Below the pieces are notes generated by a model. It was not told where the DNA came from, made no database searches, and worked only from the letters and a program-made list of their open reading frames with translations. Positions 1 through 10,611 of a DNA stretch of 64,000 nt are shown piece by piece. Every line of letters starts with the position of its first letter. The first letter of the stretch is position 1. Source of the DNA: Chaetoderma sp. LZ-2023a. Taxonomy: Eukaryota > Mollusca > Caudofoveata > Chaetodermatida > Chaetodermatidae. The stretch spans positions 35,995,443 to 36,059,442 of the forward strand of contig CM067373.1 in the NCBI GenBank assembly GCA_034401795.1, written 5' to 3'. A program made the translations under genes and the position numbers.

Positions 1-560
1 GACCACTGTAGAGCCAAGATTTGGCTAGCTTCACCTTGAAATGGTTAAAAAAGTAGAGGCGGAATTTAACCATACTGCTTCACGGACCCTAAACTTGTAA
101 ATAATACTCCCAAGAACCTGGCCTGAGAGGCCAAGTGAGCTTATGCCAAGGTGACAGTATTCCAGTGATAGTTTCAAGAGTCCTCAAGACCACTGTAGAG
201 CCAAGATTTGGCTAGCTTCACCTTGAAATGGTTAAAAAGTAGAGGCGGAATTTAACCAAACTGCTTCAAGGACCTTAAACTTGGAAATAATTCTCCCAAG
301 AACCTGGCCTGAGAGGCCAAGTGAGCTTATGCCAAGGTGACTGTATTCCAGTGATAGTTTCAAGAGTCCTCAAGACCACTGTAGAGCCAATATTTCACCT
401 TGAAATGGTTAAAAAATATCTTCCTAAAGTAGAGGCGGAATTTAACCAAACTGCTTCAAGGACCCTACCCTTGTAAATAATTCTCCCAAGAAATTTGATT
501 GATCACGTTTTAGCTCCCCTGAACTGAAAGGCCAAGTAAGCATATGCCATGGCAACCATC
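1..560. repeat. 187-bp tandem repeat, three copies
   Basis: The phrase GACCACTGTAGAGCCAA recurs at 1, 188 and 374, giving periods of 187 and 186 bp. The third copy is diverged and has a short insertion. Each unit carries a segment like CCTGGCCTGAGAGGCCAAGTG, which resembles the reversed 3' end of the long family D elements described elsewhere in the window. The array runs off the left edge, so the true copy number is unknown. Confidence 0.9.
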
Positions 561-1700
561 CATCGTGTGTCCATCCGGCATCTGTCAACTTTTCCTTTAA
601 ACAACTCAAGAACCACTATGCCGATTTCAATTACATTTAGCAGGAAGCATCCCTACGGCGCCCATCTTGTATTTTGACAGATTTTTACAAATGTGTTTAA
701 AAATCTCTGAAACTGCTTGCGGGATCGATTCAAAACTTATGAAATATCATCTAGGACAAGAACTGAACCAAGTTTGTTCAAGGGAACATGTTTGGCCAAA
801 TATTTTGTCAGCCATGTTGGATAACCTATTTTCAGTAAAAGGATCTAAACCGCCAAAAGGATCGGGCCAAAATTTGGGAGATATGATAAGGGACTAACGG
901 CCATTCACGTTTGTCCAAAGAAAGTTGATATACTTTTAAAAGAACATGGCTGCTGTGGACCAATCATAGCATGTTTGGTGGCCATATTGGATTTTTTTAT
1001 TTGATGGATTTTGAAGACAAAATTGTTTTCATATATGTTTTTGGCTATTCTGATTTCTAACTTGCCACCTTCGAAATAGTCGGATAAACTGTTTGGCAGC
1101 CATGTAGGATCTTTCCAGCCAAAAGCCATACTAAAGCAATAGTAAATTTTTAAGGTCTTTCGAGAACCATTTGGTCGATTTCAAGTATATTTGGCAGAAA
1201 GCATTCTTCGAGCACAGAGATCCCAGTTTGGTCAAACAAATCCGATCAGCTAATTTAGCCGGTGGCGATCTTGGAACTTTGGGGGAACGATTCAAAACTC
1301 ATGAAGCATCATCTATGGCAAAAGTATTCAAGGGAGTTTGATTGACCAAATGCTTTATCGGCCATCTTATATGGCCTAGTTTTTGCGAAAAAGACTTCTC
1401 CAGTACCACTGAATGGATCTGGCCAAGATTTTAGAGATATTATTAGAGACTAAGGGCCATTAAAGTTTGTTCAATGTCAAAAAACATGGCCGCCATGAGC
1501 CAATCAAAATGGAGTGTGTTTGGCAGCCCCATAATCACATAAGACTACTAATTAACCGTCGAAAAGTTGAACCAAGGTTGGCGCTACCTGATTGGTCGAT
1601 TTCTCCACGTTTGAAAGATGTAAAAATTTTGAAAAATTTGTCACCTCCATATCTCAGAGTTTTGGACACTCCGCCGATCTAATATGTGTAGACGAAGACT
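500..1700 (-). mobile_element. Family D long interspersed element, reverse copy
   Basis: Reading the minus strand gives the same phrases as the 18.6-24.2 kb region (CCAAGATGG, GATCGGCTTCG, GGTTCTCGAGAAG, GAACAAACTT). The reversed 3' end appears near 510-560 as TTAGCTCCCCTGAACTG followed by GGCCAAGTAAGCATATGCCATGG. There is no coding capacity; short open frames here are chance. Degenerate copy; the right boundary is not resolved. Confidence 0.7.
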
Positions 1701-2060
1701 CATGATTTCCTTTCAGCAAAATTCAAGCATATTCACCAAAGTTATTTCCCTCGAAAGACGGAAAATTTATCACAAATTTCTTGTGCTATCCATATCGCGG
1801 ACAGTTTAGGACTTAGATGAGCAATTTCTTTTAAGCAAATCTATTGGGTATAAATGAAGTATCATGAGTTTGTTTCGGCAAAATCTGGCCATATTCACGT
1901 TCCTTGAAAGATGTAAAATTTGTCCAATATATGATGTCCATGATCTATCCATATCTCAGAAAAGTTTGGACTTAACACTCGCAATGCTTTTCAGTGGAGA
2001 TATTTGACACGGTGTCATGATATCATTTTGGCAAAGTGGAAAGGGCCCTTGTATGCATTC
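1590..2060. repeat. Diverged ~145-bp tandem units
   Basis: Phrases such as CGAAAGATGTAAAA, CTATCCATATCTC and TTTTGGCAAA recur about every 130-150 bp across this stretch. The units are strongly diverged. They follow directly on the family D copy and may be its internal repeats. Confidence 0.45.
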
Positions 2061-2579
2061 ATGTTCACCAGTGTTATTTTGCCTTAAAAACTCAAGATTC
2101 ACAAAGACAACAGGAGAAATCGGAGATTACACACCTCCATCTTTGTCACATTGTAAGATTTCAAATATTCCAGATTTGGTCAGATTTCCAGGTCGTTTTA
2201 AAAAAATAAAAGTTTTATCACACCCACAGTTGTGGAATCCTAGTGTATGGTCATTCCCCTTCCTGTGTGAAAATTTGAGTCAAATCAGACCAGAAGTTTC
2301 TGAGATCCACTATTTGATCTGATCCAGATCCAGTTTTTAAAATCCAGATCACAGCCAAAGTCTGGCAATCTTTTTGCATGGCAAGTTCTTTCGTTGTTAA
2401 AATCTCAAACATATCGATCAGTATTTTTTTAAATACTGCTCCGGACACAGACATGCATGCACAGACGCATCTCAAACAAGTATGTTTTTGTGGTGTATGT
2501 TGTTTTACGAAGACACTTATTAAAGACTGACTGTTCAGTAGCATATATTTATTGTTCCTTAACCGTGCTAAGCATACAG
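2061..2579 (+). other. Intronic DNA upstream of first visible hnRNP L exon
   Basis: If the + strand gene continues upstream, this is the end of the intron before the first visible exon. No exon with proper splice sites could be supported here. The acceptor at 2578-2579 (AAGCATACAG) is followed directly by coding sequence. Confidence 0.5.
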
Positions 2580-2645
2580 GGTCCATCCAAAGTATTGCAC
2601 TTCTTCAATGCTCCACCGAATCTCTCTGAAGAGGAAATCAAAGAG
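2580..2645 (+). CDS. hnRNP L-like protein, exon (start of last RRM)
   Basis: This exon is bounded by acceptor ACAG at 2576-2579 and donor GTAGGT at 2646. In phase 0 it encodes 22 residues starting GPSKVLHFFNAPPNLSEEE. The SKVLHFFNAPP phrase is characteristic of the first strand of the last RRM in vertebrate hnRNP L/hnRNP LL and insect smooth, nuclear proteins that bind CA-rich pre-mRNA and regulate splicing. It joins in phase with the exon at 2941. The upstream RRMs and the start codon are outside the window. The four visible exons total 324 nt: 107 codons plus a stop. Family assignment rests on recalled similarity of this segment and of the exons at 4640 and 6314; no alignment was run. Confidence 0.9.
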
Positions 2646-2711
2646 GTAGGTTTGCTTAGAAATAGTTACCTTTTAACATTTACAGCACAGAAATACCATA
2701 ATGGATGGAAT

Positions 2712-2760
2712 ATTTTGTTGAATATTTTGAGTATAATTTGAGGGGGAGCTGTTGCTGTGC
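2712..2760 (+). repeat. Half copy of MITE family A in intron
   Basis: TTTTGTTGAATATTTTGAG, then a diverged GGGAGCTGTTGCTG, is one arm of the family A hairpin. The opposite arm is missing. It lies in the intron at 2646-2940. Confidence 0.6.
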
Positions 2761-2940
2761 ATTACAGAATTTTTCAGGAAGCCTTTGCTGTAGTGATTGA
2801 TTTTCTTTTTTCGTCAGTATTGCTTCGCGTCGCATATCTAGCCAAGTCTAATAATAGGTGTTTTTGTTTTTTGGCCTAGTGTATTGTATTAGTTATTTAA
2901 ACATGTATAAATGATGTTTTGTTTGGTATGTTTGCTTCAG

Positions 2941-2998
2941 ATATTCACTGGGTCTGGCTCACCGTCTCCAGTGAGAGTGAAGAAATTTGCATCAAAAA
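2941..2998 (+). CDS. hnRNP L-like protein, exon (RRM middle)
   Basis: The acceptor is TTTGCTTCAG at 2931-2940 and the donor GTAAGT at 2999, close to consensus. The exon enters in phase 0 and leaves one base over (A), encoding IFTGSGSPSPVRVKKFASK. In hnRNP L proteins this position links the first helix to the second strand of the last RRM (a Lys-Val-Phe type strand). The leftover A combines with CT of the exon at 4640 to give Thr, so reading frame is kept. Confidence 0.88.
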
Positions 2999-4639
2999 GT
3001 AAGTATCTAAACTGTATCTGACTTATTCTCGCCTACATAGCAGAGAGCGGGACATACTGATCGCTCATTCTGACAACAGTGTTGGCATCACCGTCAGTGT
3101 TTCAGATTTCAAAGATATGATATTGTTACTGGGGCTGGGTCAAACATTCGTTGGTTTGGAAATTTGTGAAGTATTGGAACATGAATAATAGTTCGGGCCT
3201 GTTTGTTCAGCGGATGATGAACCATACACGACTAGATAGACCAGCAATCTTTGAACAGGGCCCGATTTTAACACTGACGCATTAACCCGAGGATAGTAGA
3301 ATTTCATACGGGTTAGTAAAACTACACCTGCATTAACCCGGGTTAGTAATGCTCTCAAAAGAGGAAGTAATGAAAAAACACATATGTTCAGTACCCACCA
3401 CAAATTTACAAAAGAATAGATTTCCTGCTGCCTTAGGTACCAACAGTTTACGTGACAAATTAAATTCAAAATATTCAACAGCTTCCCTGTATGGTTGCCT
3501 CGGAAGTGAGTGTTATAGGGATCCATCGGTGAATGCATTAAAGAAGTGATCAGCTCTGAGCTTACAAACATTGTGTTAGTGAAATTTGCTGCAGGATAGT
3601 AAAATTGATGATGCGCTATCCCGTCTGGTATCATAGAAAAAATCCTTAAAATCTACCCCTGTTTGAGTGTTTTCTATGCATAATTTGCCCACATGACCAT
3701 GAATTGAAGTTAAATGAGTTGTGTTTTGGCTCTTAATCTAATGTTATATTCTAACGTTGTTGTCAACAGTTGTAGTTATTCTATTCTGCCAGTACAATTA
3801 CCAGCATTTGAATGTTCAGTTAGGCATTATTTATCACATTCGTTAGCATATTGGCAAGATCCATAACCTGGTTCGCGATCCACAATCCTAATCATTACAG
3901 AAGTGTTCTGTGCTATGGAGAGAGGCAACCCGCATCATCTCTAGTTTAATGTTTGGAAATCTGGCCTATTTTTGTCATGGTTTTGGATTTAGCATGTTCA
4001 TGTTTGGTGAATTCGCCTTATTATTCAGCAAGGATTGTTTTTTCCTTCTTCAATGAAGCCATAGAATTGGTCTACACCATGTAGAGATGCAATCTGCATC
4101 ATTACAAATACATAGTTTTTGGAATTTTTCCTATTTATTTTTATTTGGCTCTTAGTCAACTGTGACCAGATTTTAATGGAACTTTACAGAAGTGTTTTAT
4201 GTGATGCAGTCTACATCCGTTACTCACTGCCAAGTACAAGTTCAATATTTTGAAATAACTTGACTGAGAGATGTTGCTGCATCAACAGCTCCTAACCAAA
4301 CTATTTTGAAAATATGTAACGGAATATTTATTAAAATGTACATTCACCAAAGACCTACAATTCACAGTTACTGACAGACTTATGCCATTCGATTTTGATG
4401 TCAGCTAACAAGTGACAGCGGGCTGACATTTCTATTATGACGTCAGTACGGTGACATTCTGCTAACAGACTAAGCTATATAGTGCAGCAGGAAGAGAAGC
4501 ATTATAGCACTTAGGCATCCAGCAGGCAGTTAAGCATCAAGGCCCATAGCCCTCGAGCAGCCAGTTAAGCATCAAGGTCCATTGGCCTCCTGTTTTGTTA
4601 TTTTATAACTTTATAATGAATATTTATTCTATTTTTCAG
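2999..4639 (+). other. hnRNP L-like intron with repeat fragments
   Basis: A 1.64-kb intron. It contains a half copy of MITE family A2 near 3455-3545 (TTCAAAATATTCAACAGC and CATCGGTGAATGCATTAA) and a short direct duplication of GCAGCCAGTTAAGCATCAAG near 4515-4585. The acceptor at its end is TATTTTTCAG. No further exon was seen. Confidence 0.7.
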
Positions 4640-4735
4640 CTGACAGAAGTTCATCTGGTCTGGTAGAATTTGACACTAAGGATGATGCTATGGATGCACT
4701 TCTTATGTCAAACCATATTTCTGTCCCTCATCAGG
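4640..4735 (+). CDS. hnRNP L-like protein, exon (RNP motif of last RRM)
   Basis: The exon lies between acceptor TTTTTCAG (ends 4639) and donor GTATGT (4736). With the A carried over it encodes TDRSSSGLVEFDTKDDAM and continues to PHQ, leaving one G over. The RSSSGL(V/L/I)EF phrase is the RNP1-like strand of the last RRM in hnRNP L and smooth and is the strongest family marker here. The carried G joins GT of the exon at 6314 to give Gly. The minisatellite in the following intron begins essentially at the donor. Confidence 0.93.
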
Positions 4736-4736
4736 G

Positions 4737-5370
4737 TATGTATTCAAGCCCCATTTCCCTGTATCTTCATTCAAGCCCCATTTCCCTGTATCTTTATTCA
4801 AACCCCATTTTCCTGTATCTTCATTTAACCCCCATTTCCCTGTATCTCTTCATTCAGCCCCCATTTCGCTGCATCTTCATCCAAGCCCCATTTCCCTGTA
4901 TCCTCATTCATGCCCCATTTCCCTATATCTCTTCATTAAACCCCCATTTCCTTACATCTCTTCATTCATGCCCCATTTCCCTGTATCCTCAATCAAGCCC
5001 CATTTCCCTGTATCCTCAATCAAGCCCCATTTCCCTGTATCTCCTCATTCAAGCCTCATTTCCCCGTTTCTCTAAAGTTCCATTTCCCTGCATCTCTTTA
5101 TTCAAGCCCCATTTCCCTGTATCTCTTCATTCAACCCTCATTTCCGTGTATCTCTTCATTCAGGCCGCCATTTCCCTGTGTCTACATTCAACCCCCATTT
5201 CCGTGCATCTCATCATTCAAGCCCCATTTCCTTGCATCTCTTCATTCAAGCACCATTTCCCTTCAAGCCCCATTTCCTTGCATCTCTTCATTCAAGCACC
5301 ATTTCCCTTCAAGCCCCATTTCCTTGCATCTTCATTCAAGCCACATTTAACACATGCCTGCATCATTTCA
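4737..5370 (+). repeat. ~27-30 bp minisatellite next to the donor site
   Basis: About 20 imperfect copies of TTCAAGCCCCATTTCCCTG followed by TATCTCTTCA. The array starts immediately after the GTATGT donor and is pyrimidine-rich on the + strand. The open frame through it is a by-product of the repeat, not a gene. Confidence 0.95.
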
Positions 5371-5439
5371 TAACACACATGCCTGGCATTCGATATTTTA
5401 GTGCCGGACTGATTATTATCACGCCTGTTTATCCCTGTC

Positions 5440-5601
5440 TCGGAATACATCCATACTATATTCATTTCACTCATCCAGGAATACATTCATACCATATCTA
5501 TTTCACTCATCCAGGAATACATTCATAGCATATCTATTTCATTCATCCAAAAATACATTCATACCATATCTATTTCACTCATCCAGGAATATATCCATAC
5601 C
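5440..5601 (+). repeat. ~36-bp minisatellite in intron
   Basis: Four or so copies of CACTCATCCAGGAATACATT with CATACCATATCTATTT. The copies share CTCATCCAGG with the neighbouring 134-bp repeat. Confidence 0.85.
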
Positions 5602-6003
5602 ATATGTAATGTATCTGTCCCTCATCCAGGAATACATTTAAATCACCTCAAGCTCCCTCATCCTTAGTATATCTCTGTCCCTCATCCGGGTATATTAATC
5701 ATTGTATTTGTAATAAGTTTATACAGTAGTAGCCAATATGTAATGTATCTGTCCCTCATCCAGGAATACATTTAAATCACCTCAAGCTCCCTCATCCTTA
5801 GTATATCTCTGTCCCTCATCCGGGTATATTAATCATTGTATTTGTAATAAGTTTATACAGTAGTAGCCAATATGTAATGTATCTGTCCCTCATCCAGGAA
5901 TACATTTAAATCACCTCAAGCTCCCTCATCCTTAGTATATCTCTGTCCCTCATCCGGGTATATTAATCATTGTATTTGTAATAAGTTTATACAGTAGTAG
6001 CCA
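5602..6003 (+). repeat. 134-bp tandem repeat, three near-identical copies
   Basis: GTATCTGTCCCTCATCC recurs at 5611, 5745 and 5879, exactly 134 bp apart, and the copies look identical by eye. Each unit contains TCTGTCCCTCATCCGGGTAT, close to the exon 3' end plus donor at 4722-4739 (TCTGTCCCTCATCAGGGTAT). Confidence 0.95.
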
Positions 6004-6313
6004 GCAATTGAATGTTTGTAAATCTACCATTTGGGAGTGCATTATATAAAATATTGAAAAATCACAATTCTATTGAGCCTTACTTTTGTAAGTCAGTCAC
6101 GTCCTTTCTCTAGTTCTACTCTGTCCACCTGTCTGTCTGTGTCCGACTGTAAAATCTTTCTCAAATCTAACAAAGCTGCCTATGTCACAACTATAGTGTG
6201 CTACCCATCTTCCTCGAAATATGGACTGTTTGGTTTTCATGGAAAATGTGTTACGTGTATAAATTTCTCAATAAAAATAACTAATAAATAAATGAATCTC
6301 TTGATTTCAACAG

Positions 6314-6417
6314 GTAACGAGAAAGTTGGCGGTAGAGAAAGGTACCCATTTGTGTTTAAGTTGTGTTTCACGACGTCGCCGCAGTTCATGGGTGGCGGAA
6401 GTGAAGGCTGGGACTAA
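6314..6417 (+). CDS. hnRNP L-like protein, last coding exon
   Basis: The acceptor is TTTCAACAG (ends 6313). GT plus the carried G gives Gly, then NEKVGGRERYPFVFKLCF and a short tail ending GGGSEGWD before TAA at 6415-6417. The YP(F/Y)..KLCF phrase matches the last strand of the final RRM of hnRNP L-type proteins, which end shortly afterwards, so this is the natural C terminus. The exon keeps the frame of the three preceding ones. The first visible intron (2646-2940) is short; the next two are about 1.6 kb each. Confidence 0.92.
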
Positions 6418-6686
6418 GCAAGACACATGTTCATGCACCATTCAGTCATGAATACTACTGTTATTATTATTCCATCATCATTAGAATGAGCCTTGTGGCT
6501 AAACACATGAAATGTGTCACAGTCTTACATTGCAGCTAGCCAGGATGTAAATATAGTAATGCATTGCACATGTGCACACACCAACGATAATCAATATGTT
6601 ACATGAATTAATCATCTGGAATAGTCAATCTTCATCACTGGATTAACCCTTTGAAAGCAAAAGATTGAATTAAAAAACTATAATTT

Positions 6687-6692
6687 AATAAA
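6687..6692 (+). terminator. Candidate poly(A) signal of hnRNP L-like gene
   Basis: AATAAA 270 nt after the stop codon. It lies in TTTAATAAATACTTTGTTGAATATTTTG, where the bases after it are an arm of MITE family A; the complete element at 17667-18020 carries the same AATAAA just before its arm. No other AATAAA was noticed between the stop and this site. Confidence 0.5.
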
Positions 6693-6745
6693 TACTTTGT
6701 TGAATATTTTGAGAATAATTTGATTGGGCGCTTTTAGCTATCACA
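6693..6745 (+). repeat. Half copy of MITE family A
   Basis: TTGTTGAATATTTTGAGAAT followed by TTTGATTGGGCGCTT is the left arm of the family A hairpin; the right arm is absent. Confidence 0.6.
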
Positions 6746-6759
6746 CCAACAGGTTTCTG

Positions 6760-7524
6760 TCAAACTAGTTTCAAAAGACTTCCATTTGGAATTTTGAAAC
6801 ATCAATTTTTGGGGTGAAAATCTTAGATTTTATGGAAAATATACCGGAAATTGTCAAATTGCTTCTTCTTACCATTCTGACCGATTTCAACCAAATTTGG
6901 CTGAAAGGATCCTGTGGAGATGGGCTCTAGAACTTCCATTCAGAATTTTGATTCGTCAATGTTTTGGGTGAAAATCTTAGATTTTATGACAAATTTACCG
7001 CAAATGCTGAAAATGCTACTCCTCCATAGCTGCTTGACATATTTCAAACAAATTTGGTTAGATGGGTTCTATGGTGGTAGGCTACAGAACTTCCATCGGA
7101 ATTTTAATTGAGCTATTTTTGGGGTGAAAATCTTAGATTGTATGACAAATTTACAGGAAATTGTCAACTTGCTTCTGTTTGTCAACTTAACCGATTTCAA
7201 GCAAATATGGCCGAAAGGATCCTATGATCATAAGCTCAAGAACTTGCGTTCATAATTTTGATTCATCAAATTTTTTTGGGTAAAAACCTTATTTTATTAC
7301 AAATTTACTGGAAATAGTCAAATTGCTTCTTACTACTTTGAGCAATGTTAACCAAACTTGGCTAAAATGATCCTATGATCATAGGCACCAGAATTTTGAT
7401 TGGTAGATTTTGCCGTGAAATTTTTTTTCCCATCTTGTTTAATGTAACGAATCATGTATATTTAAATGCAAATGCTTCAAACGCTAATGATCCAGGTGAG
7501 CGTCACAGCCCTTGGGCTTCTTGT
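6760..7524 (-). mobile_element. Family D-related element, reverse copy
   Basis: The right edge reads CCAGGTGAGCGTCACAGCCC then TTGGGCTTCTTGT, the reverse complement of the family D 5' end (ACAAGA.GCCCAAGGGC..TGACGCTCACCTGG). The body consists of ~150-bp diverged units with GGGTGAAAATCTTAGATTTT and TTTACCGGAAATTGTCAA, the same phrases that appear inverted in the element at 28105-29376. No coding capacity. Confidence 0.75.
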
Positions 7525-7737
7525 TTTAAAACTTTCACCAGTTCTCATAAAGATGATGAAAATGATGTAAGCTCAGAGTTCTATTACATATTGCGTGATA
7601 TATATTAGTGTCAAAATATTCAACAGCTTTCCTATATTGTTGTTGTTTTGAAATTGGGACAATGGCATTTGAATGGTTATAGGATGACTGTGTATAATAG
7701 GACGAGTAAAACGATTTCAACATCCCTTCTCTGAATG

Positions 7738-8128
7738 GACTGTTCCAGTTTATCCATCCATCATATGACATCATAATCAACTCTGTGACATGCAGGATGT
7801 CATCATAATCAATGACGTAGATAAGTGTGTCACGAATGCTTAATTAGTTGTGGACTAAGCGTTGTTACACGAATTGTATGTCTACTATTTAATATACATG
7901 CTATTGAATATTTTGAAACTAATTTAACTGGGTGCGGTTGCTGCCATATGGCAGTCAAATTATGCCACCCAGTCAAATTACTTTCAAAATATTCAACAGC
8001 TTACCTGTACATTTTTCTGGAAATTGAGTCTGGGAGTTCAGGAATTGATCGATCCTAACACAAGTATGGTCTGGGTGGGTGTTAGCTAGCTAGAGATGGA
8101 TGGGGCAAAGCTGAAGTTGTAAAGGTCC
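7738..8128 (-). mobile_element. MITE family A, full-length degenerate copy
   Basis: Opens with GGACTGTTCCAG and closes with GTAAAGGTCC. Near the left edge is CATCATATGACATCATAATC; in the centre is a hairpin GAATATTTTGAAACTAATTT / TTCAAAATATTCAACAGC; the right half has CTGGAAATTGAGTC and TTGATCGATCCTAACAC. Same layout as 17667-18020 and inverted relative to 24630-25004. Confidence 0.8.
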
Positions 8129-9130
8129 ATTCGGGGTGGGGTGGGATGGCCACTTGAATTTGTCATTATTTTACTGATAATTTTATCATTTATAAAGATA
8201 ATTAGTATTGTGCATATTTATGCTATCATTAAAATCTTGATTTTATTCAATCATTGTGTTGTAGTTGTTAATGGATATACTTAGCAAATGTGATCTGATG
8301 GGTTAGCTAAGACGTTTTCACTGTGTTGCAGCTTGCATTCTAGATAACATTGAGCGTTTTCATTCATACTCTCATCAGTATATTATTTCAAATTTTAGAT
8401 GTAACCTTTGTAATATGTGTTATAAGATTTAAATTAGCTCACTTTTGTATGATAACTTGTGTTCATTTTGAAAATAGTGTTGCTGTTCAACATGGCATCA
8501 ATATTCTTACCACCATCATGCATTCAGGAGCCTGCTCAGAAGGAAAGGAAGATAACCCCTTAAAAAGATGCTCTAAAAATTCATATATTCCAAACAAACA
8601 TGTTTTAAAAAAGTTCATTCTGCCGCAACACACGCATGATCCACTTATGATATAATATATGCTTATGACGTGTAATGCTTGAGGAAATAGCCCATGACAC
8701 ATGTTATGTCATGGGTAAAATCCTCTACTTTATTTTCATGTCGCCTTCAAACATGCTTCGAGACAGAAAGGCGTCCCAACAAAACACGCTGAAAGGAGAC
8801 ATTTTTCTACTCTGCAAATTTTTTAGTTTAGACCTCCCAAACAGGCTCCTGACTTCACTAGCATTAAGATTTATTGTCCTGAAATGAATACTATTTGAAA
8901 AATGGCACTACTTTGGCAAGTTTAAATTACTCTTACTCATTCGGGTAAAGACGTCATGCCACAGTGCATCATAAAACACAAACCAAAGTTTATTTGTACA
9001 TATTGCAGCATGTCATGTAAAAAATATCCCGTTAAACTCATATAAATTTGTGTAATCAATTATGTACTTCTTTATATCCATGCACTCCACTGAGCAACTA
9101 TAGAACATAAATAGTTACATGGACTTCATC
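8129..9130. other. Intergenic, nothing recognised
   Basis: AT-rich unique-looking sequence with only short chance open frames lacking coding character or splice context. No repeat family named here was recognised in it. Confidence 0.5.
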
Positions 9131-9360
9131 ATTTAATGGTCAAGTTAGCCAAAAACTGTCCTCTATAGTGGTCTTGAGCAATGTCCCTTTGCCGGCCAAG
9201 AGAAAACTATTTTTGAGAATTTACCACTGGGAAGAACTGGCTTGGTTATCGAGCCAATCATTCCAGTGGTAAATTAAAAAAAAATAGTCTTCTTTTGGTC
9301 TGCAAATGGACATTTCTGACAACCACTGCAGAAGCTGTTTTGAACAGCTCCAGTGTTAAT
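9131..9360. mobile_element. MITE family B hairpin
   Basis: GGCCAAGAGAAAACTATTTT and TTTACCACTGGGA face an inverted arm ATTCCAGTGGTAAATT and GGTCTGCAAATGGACATTT. Both outer ends are of the same type (CCACTGCAGAAGCTGTTTT and its reverse), making this copy nearly symmetrical. Confidence 0.85.
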
Positions 9361-9467
9361 ATGTTCATTGCTGGCCTGAGGGCGCCACCATTGAGTCGCC
9401 TCAAGTGATAGTCTATGATGTCATAGAGGCACAAATACAGCTAATTCTCTTATCATGAACATTGCAT

Positions 9468-9597
9468 ATTTTGAAATTAATTTAACTAGATGAAATCAGA
9501 TCGTCACACCGAGAACTATATTAATCCATGTACATGCCTAGGACAGCCACAGCTTCAGGTTAAATTAGTTTCTAAATATTCAACAGCGTACCTGTAT
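9468..9597. mobile_element. Degenerate family A hairpin core
   Basis: GCATATTTTGAAATTAATTT faces TTAAATTAGTTTCTAAATAT then TCAACAGCGTACCTGTATG. The loop between the arms is unrelated to other copies. Confidence 0.6.
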
Positions 9598-9944
9598 GTT
9601 TAGTCTTTCCACCACAACTAGAGGGTGCCTATATGATTGAGGGGATGAACCATCGCACGCAGCCTGGGCTTATTCTGAGTGGGTGAATATTAATTCATAA
9701 TGTAGCTTTCACACAATGAAGAAATGTACAGATGTTTATCTCTTAAAAACCTGAATAGTTTTTCTTTTAAATTTTCTACGAATAGCATGTATTGTTTTTG
9801 TATGACATTCTCTCATCTCAAAAGCTAATACATGTGGCATTGAGTATTGTTTCATGTTCATCTGTTAGTTTTAACACATGCGAGTATTTCACCACATTTA
9901 ACATCTACTCGGGCCCCATTCAGCTTTTCTTTCTAAAGTTACAT

Positions 9945-10036
9945 CGTGAATATTTAGAAGATAATTGGATTGGAAGACATTGATTCCGAAGGCAGAAATG
10001 TCTTCCTATTCAATTATGTTTAAAATATTCAACAGA
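9945..10036. mobile_element. Degenerate family A hairpin core
   Basis: GTGAATATTTAGAAGATAAT and TGGATTGGAAGACATTG face AATGTCTTCCTATTCAATTA and TTTAAAATATTCAACAG. Confidence 0.6.
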
Positions 10037-10151
10037 ACATGTATTACATCACGTTCAAAATTGTACTTAGTAACACATCAGTTTTATTTGAAACTGTACT
10101 GTAGACAGTATATGTTAGAATGGCTTTAATATACTTTATTGAACTTTGAAA

Positions 10152-10322
10152 TTGAAGGTCAAGCCGACCAAGAATGGCTTCTTAATGCCCATTTTCAAAC
10201 CAACAAAAACATATTTTTGAAAGTTTACCACTAGAATGCCTGGCTCAATAACCAAGCCAGCCATTCCAGTGGTAAACTTTTTTTAAATAATCTGTTAGAC
10301 TGCAAATGAATATTCCCCCTTG
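10152..10322. mobile_element. MITE family B hairpin
   Basis: GAAAGTTTACCACTAGAATG / CATTCCAGTGGTAAACTTTT arms around GCCTGGCTCAATAACC. It abuts the next copy. Confidence 0.8.
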
Positions 10323-10324
10323 AA

Positions 10325-10525
10325 CTTGTCCAAGAAAATTCCAATTTTCTCTGTCCATTTGCAGACCAAGAGAAGACTTCGAAAATTTACCACTGGAATG
10401 ACTGGCTCAGTTATCAATCCAGTCATTCCAGTGGTCAATTTTCAAAAATCGTATTGTTTTGGTCTGCAAATGGACATTTCTCAAGACCGTTGATGACGCT
10501 GTTTTTGGCTGGTATGAATGTTAAA
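10325..10525. mobile_element. MITE family B hairpin
   Basis: TGTCCATTTGCAGACCAAGA to TTTGGTCTGCAAATGGACAT with CCACTGGAATGACTGGCTC in the arm. Left outer end is the CAAGAAAATT type, right outer end the CAAGACCGTTGA..GGCTGGTATGA type. Confidence 0.85.
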
Positions 10526-10611
10526 GACATTGCTACAATAACTAAGCTATTTAAGTTTCACTGGTCATAAGAAATGATTTTGTTGCTATAAGTTCATGAT
10601 GCTATGTTAAC

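Noticed and set aside
2017..2322. Open frame containing KNSRFTKTTGEIG, which recalls the NNRF(T/S)TPEQAAKNR segment preceding the last RRM of hnRNP L proteins.
   Set aside because: Only KNSRF resembles the family and the AAKNR part is absent. The only visible donor (CATT|GTAAGA) would leave phase 1, but the next exon needs phase 0.
4690..5528. 227- and 116-codon frames rich in Pro, Phe and Ile.
   Set aside because: Read-through of the last RRM exon into intronic minisatellite; splice phase supports termination of the exon at 4735.
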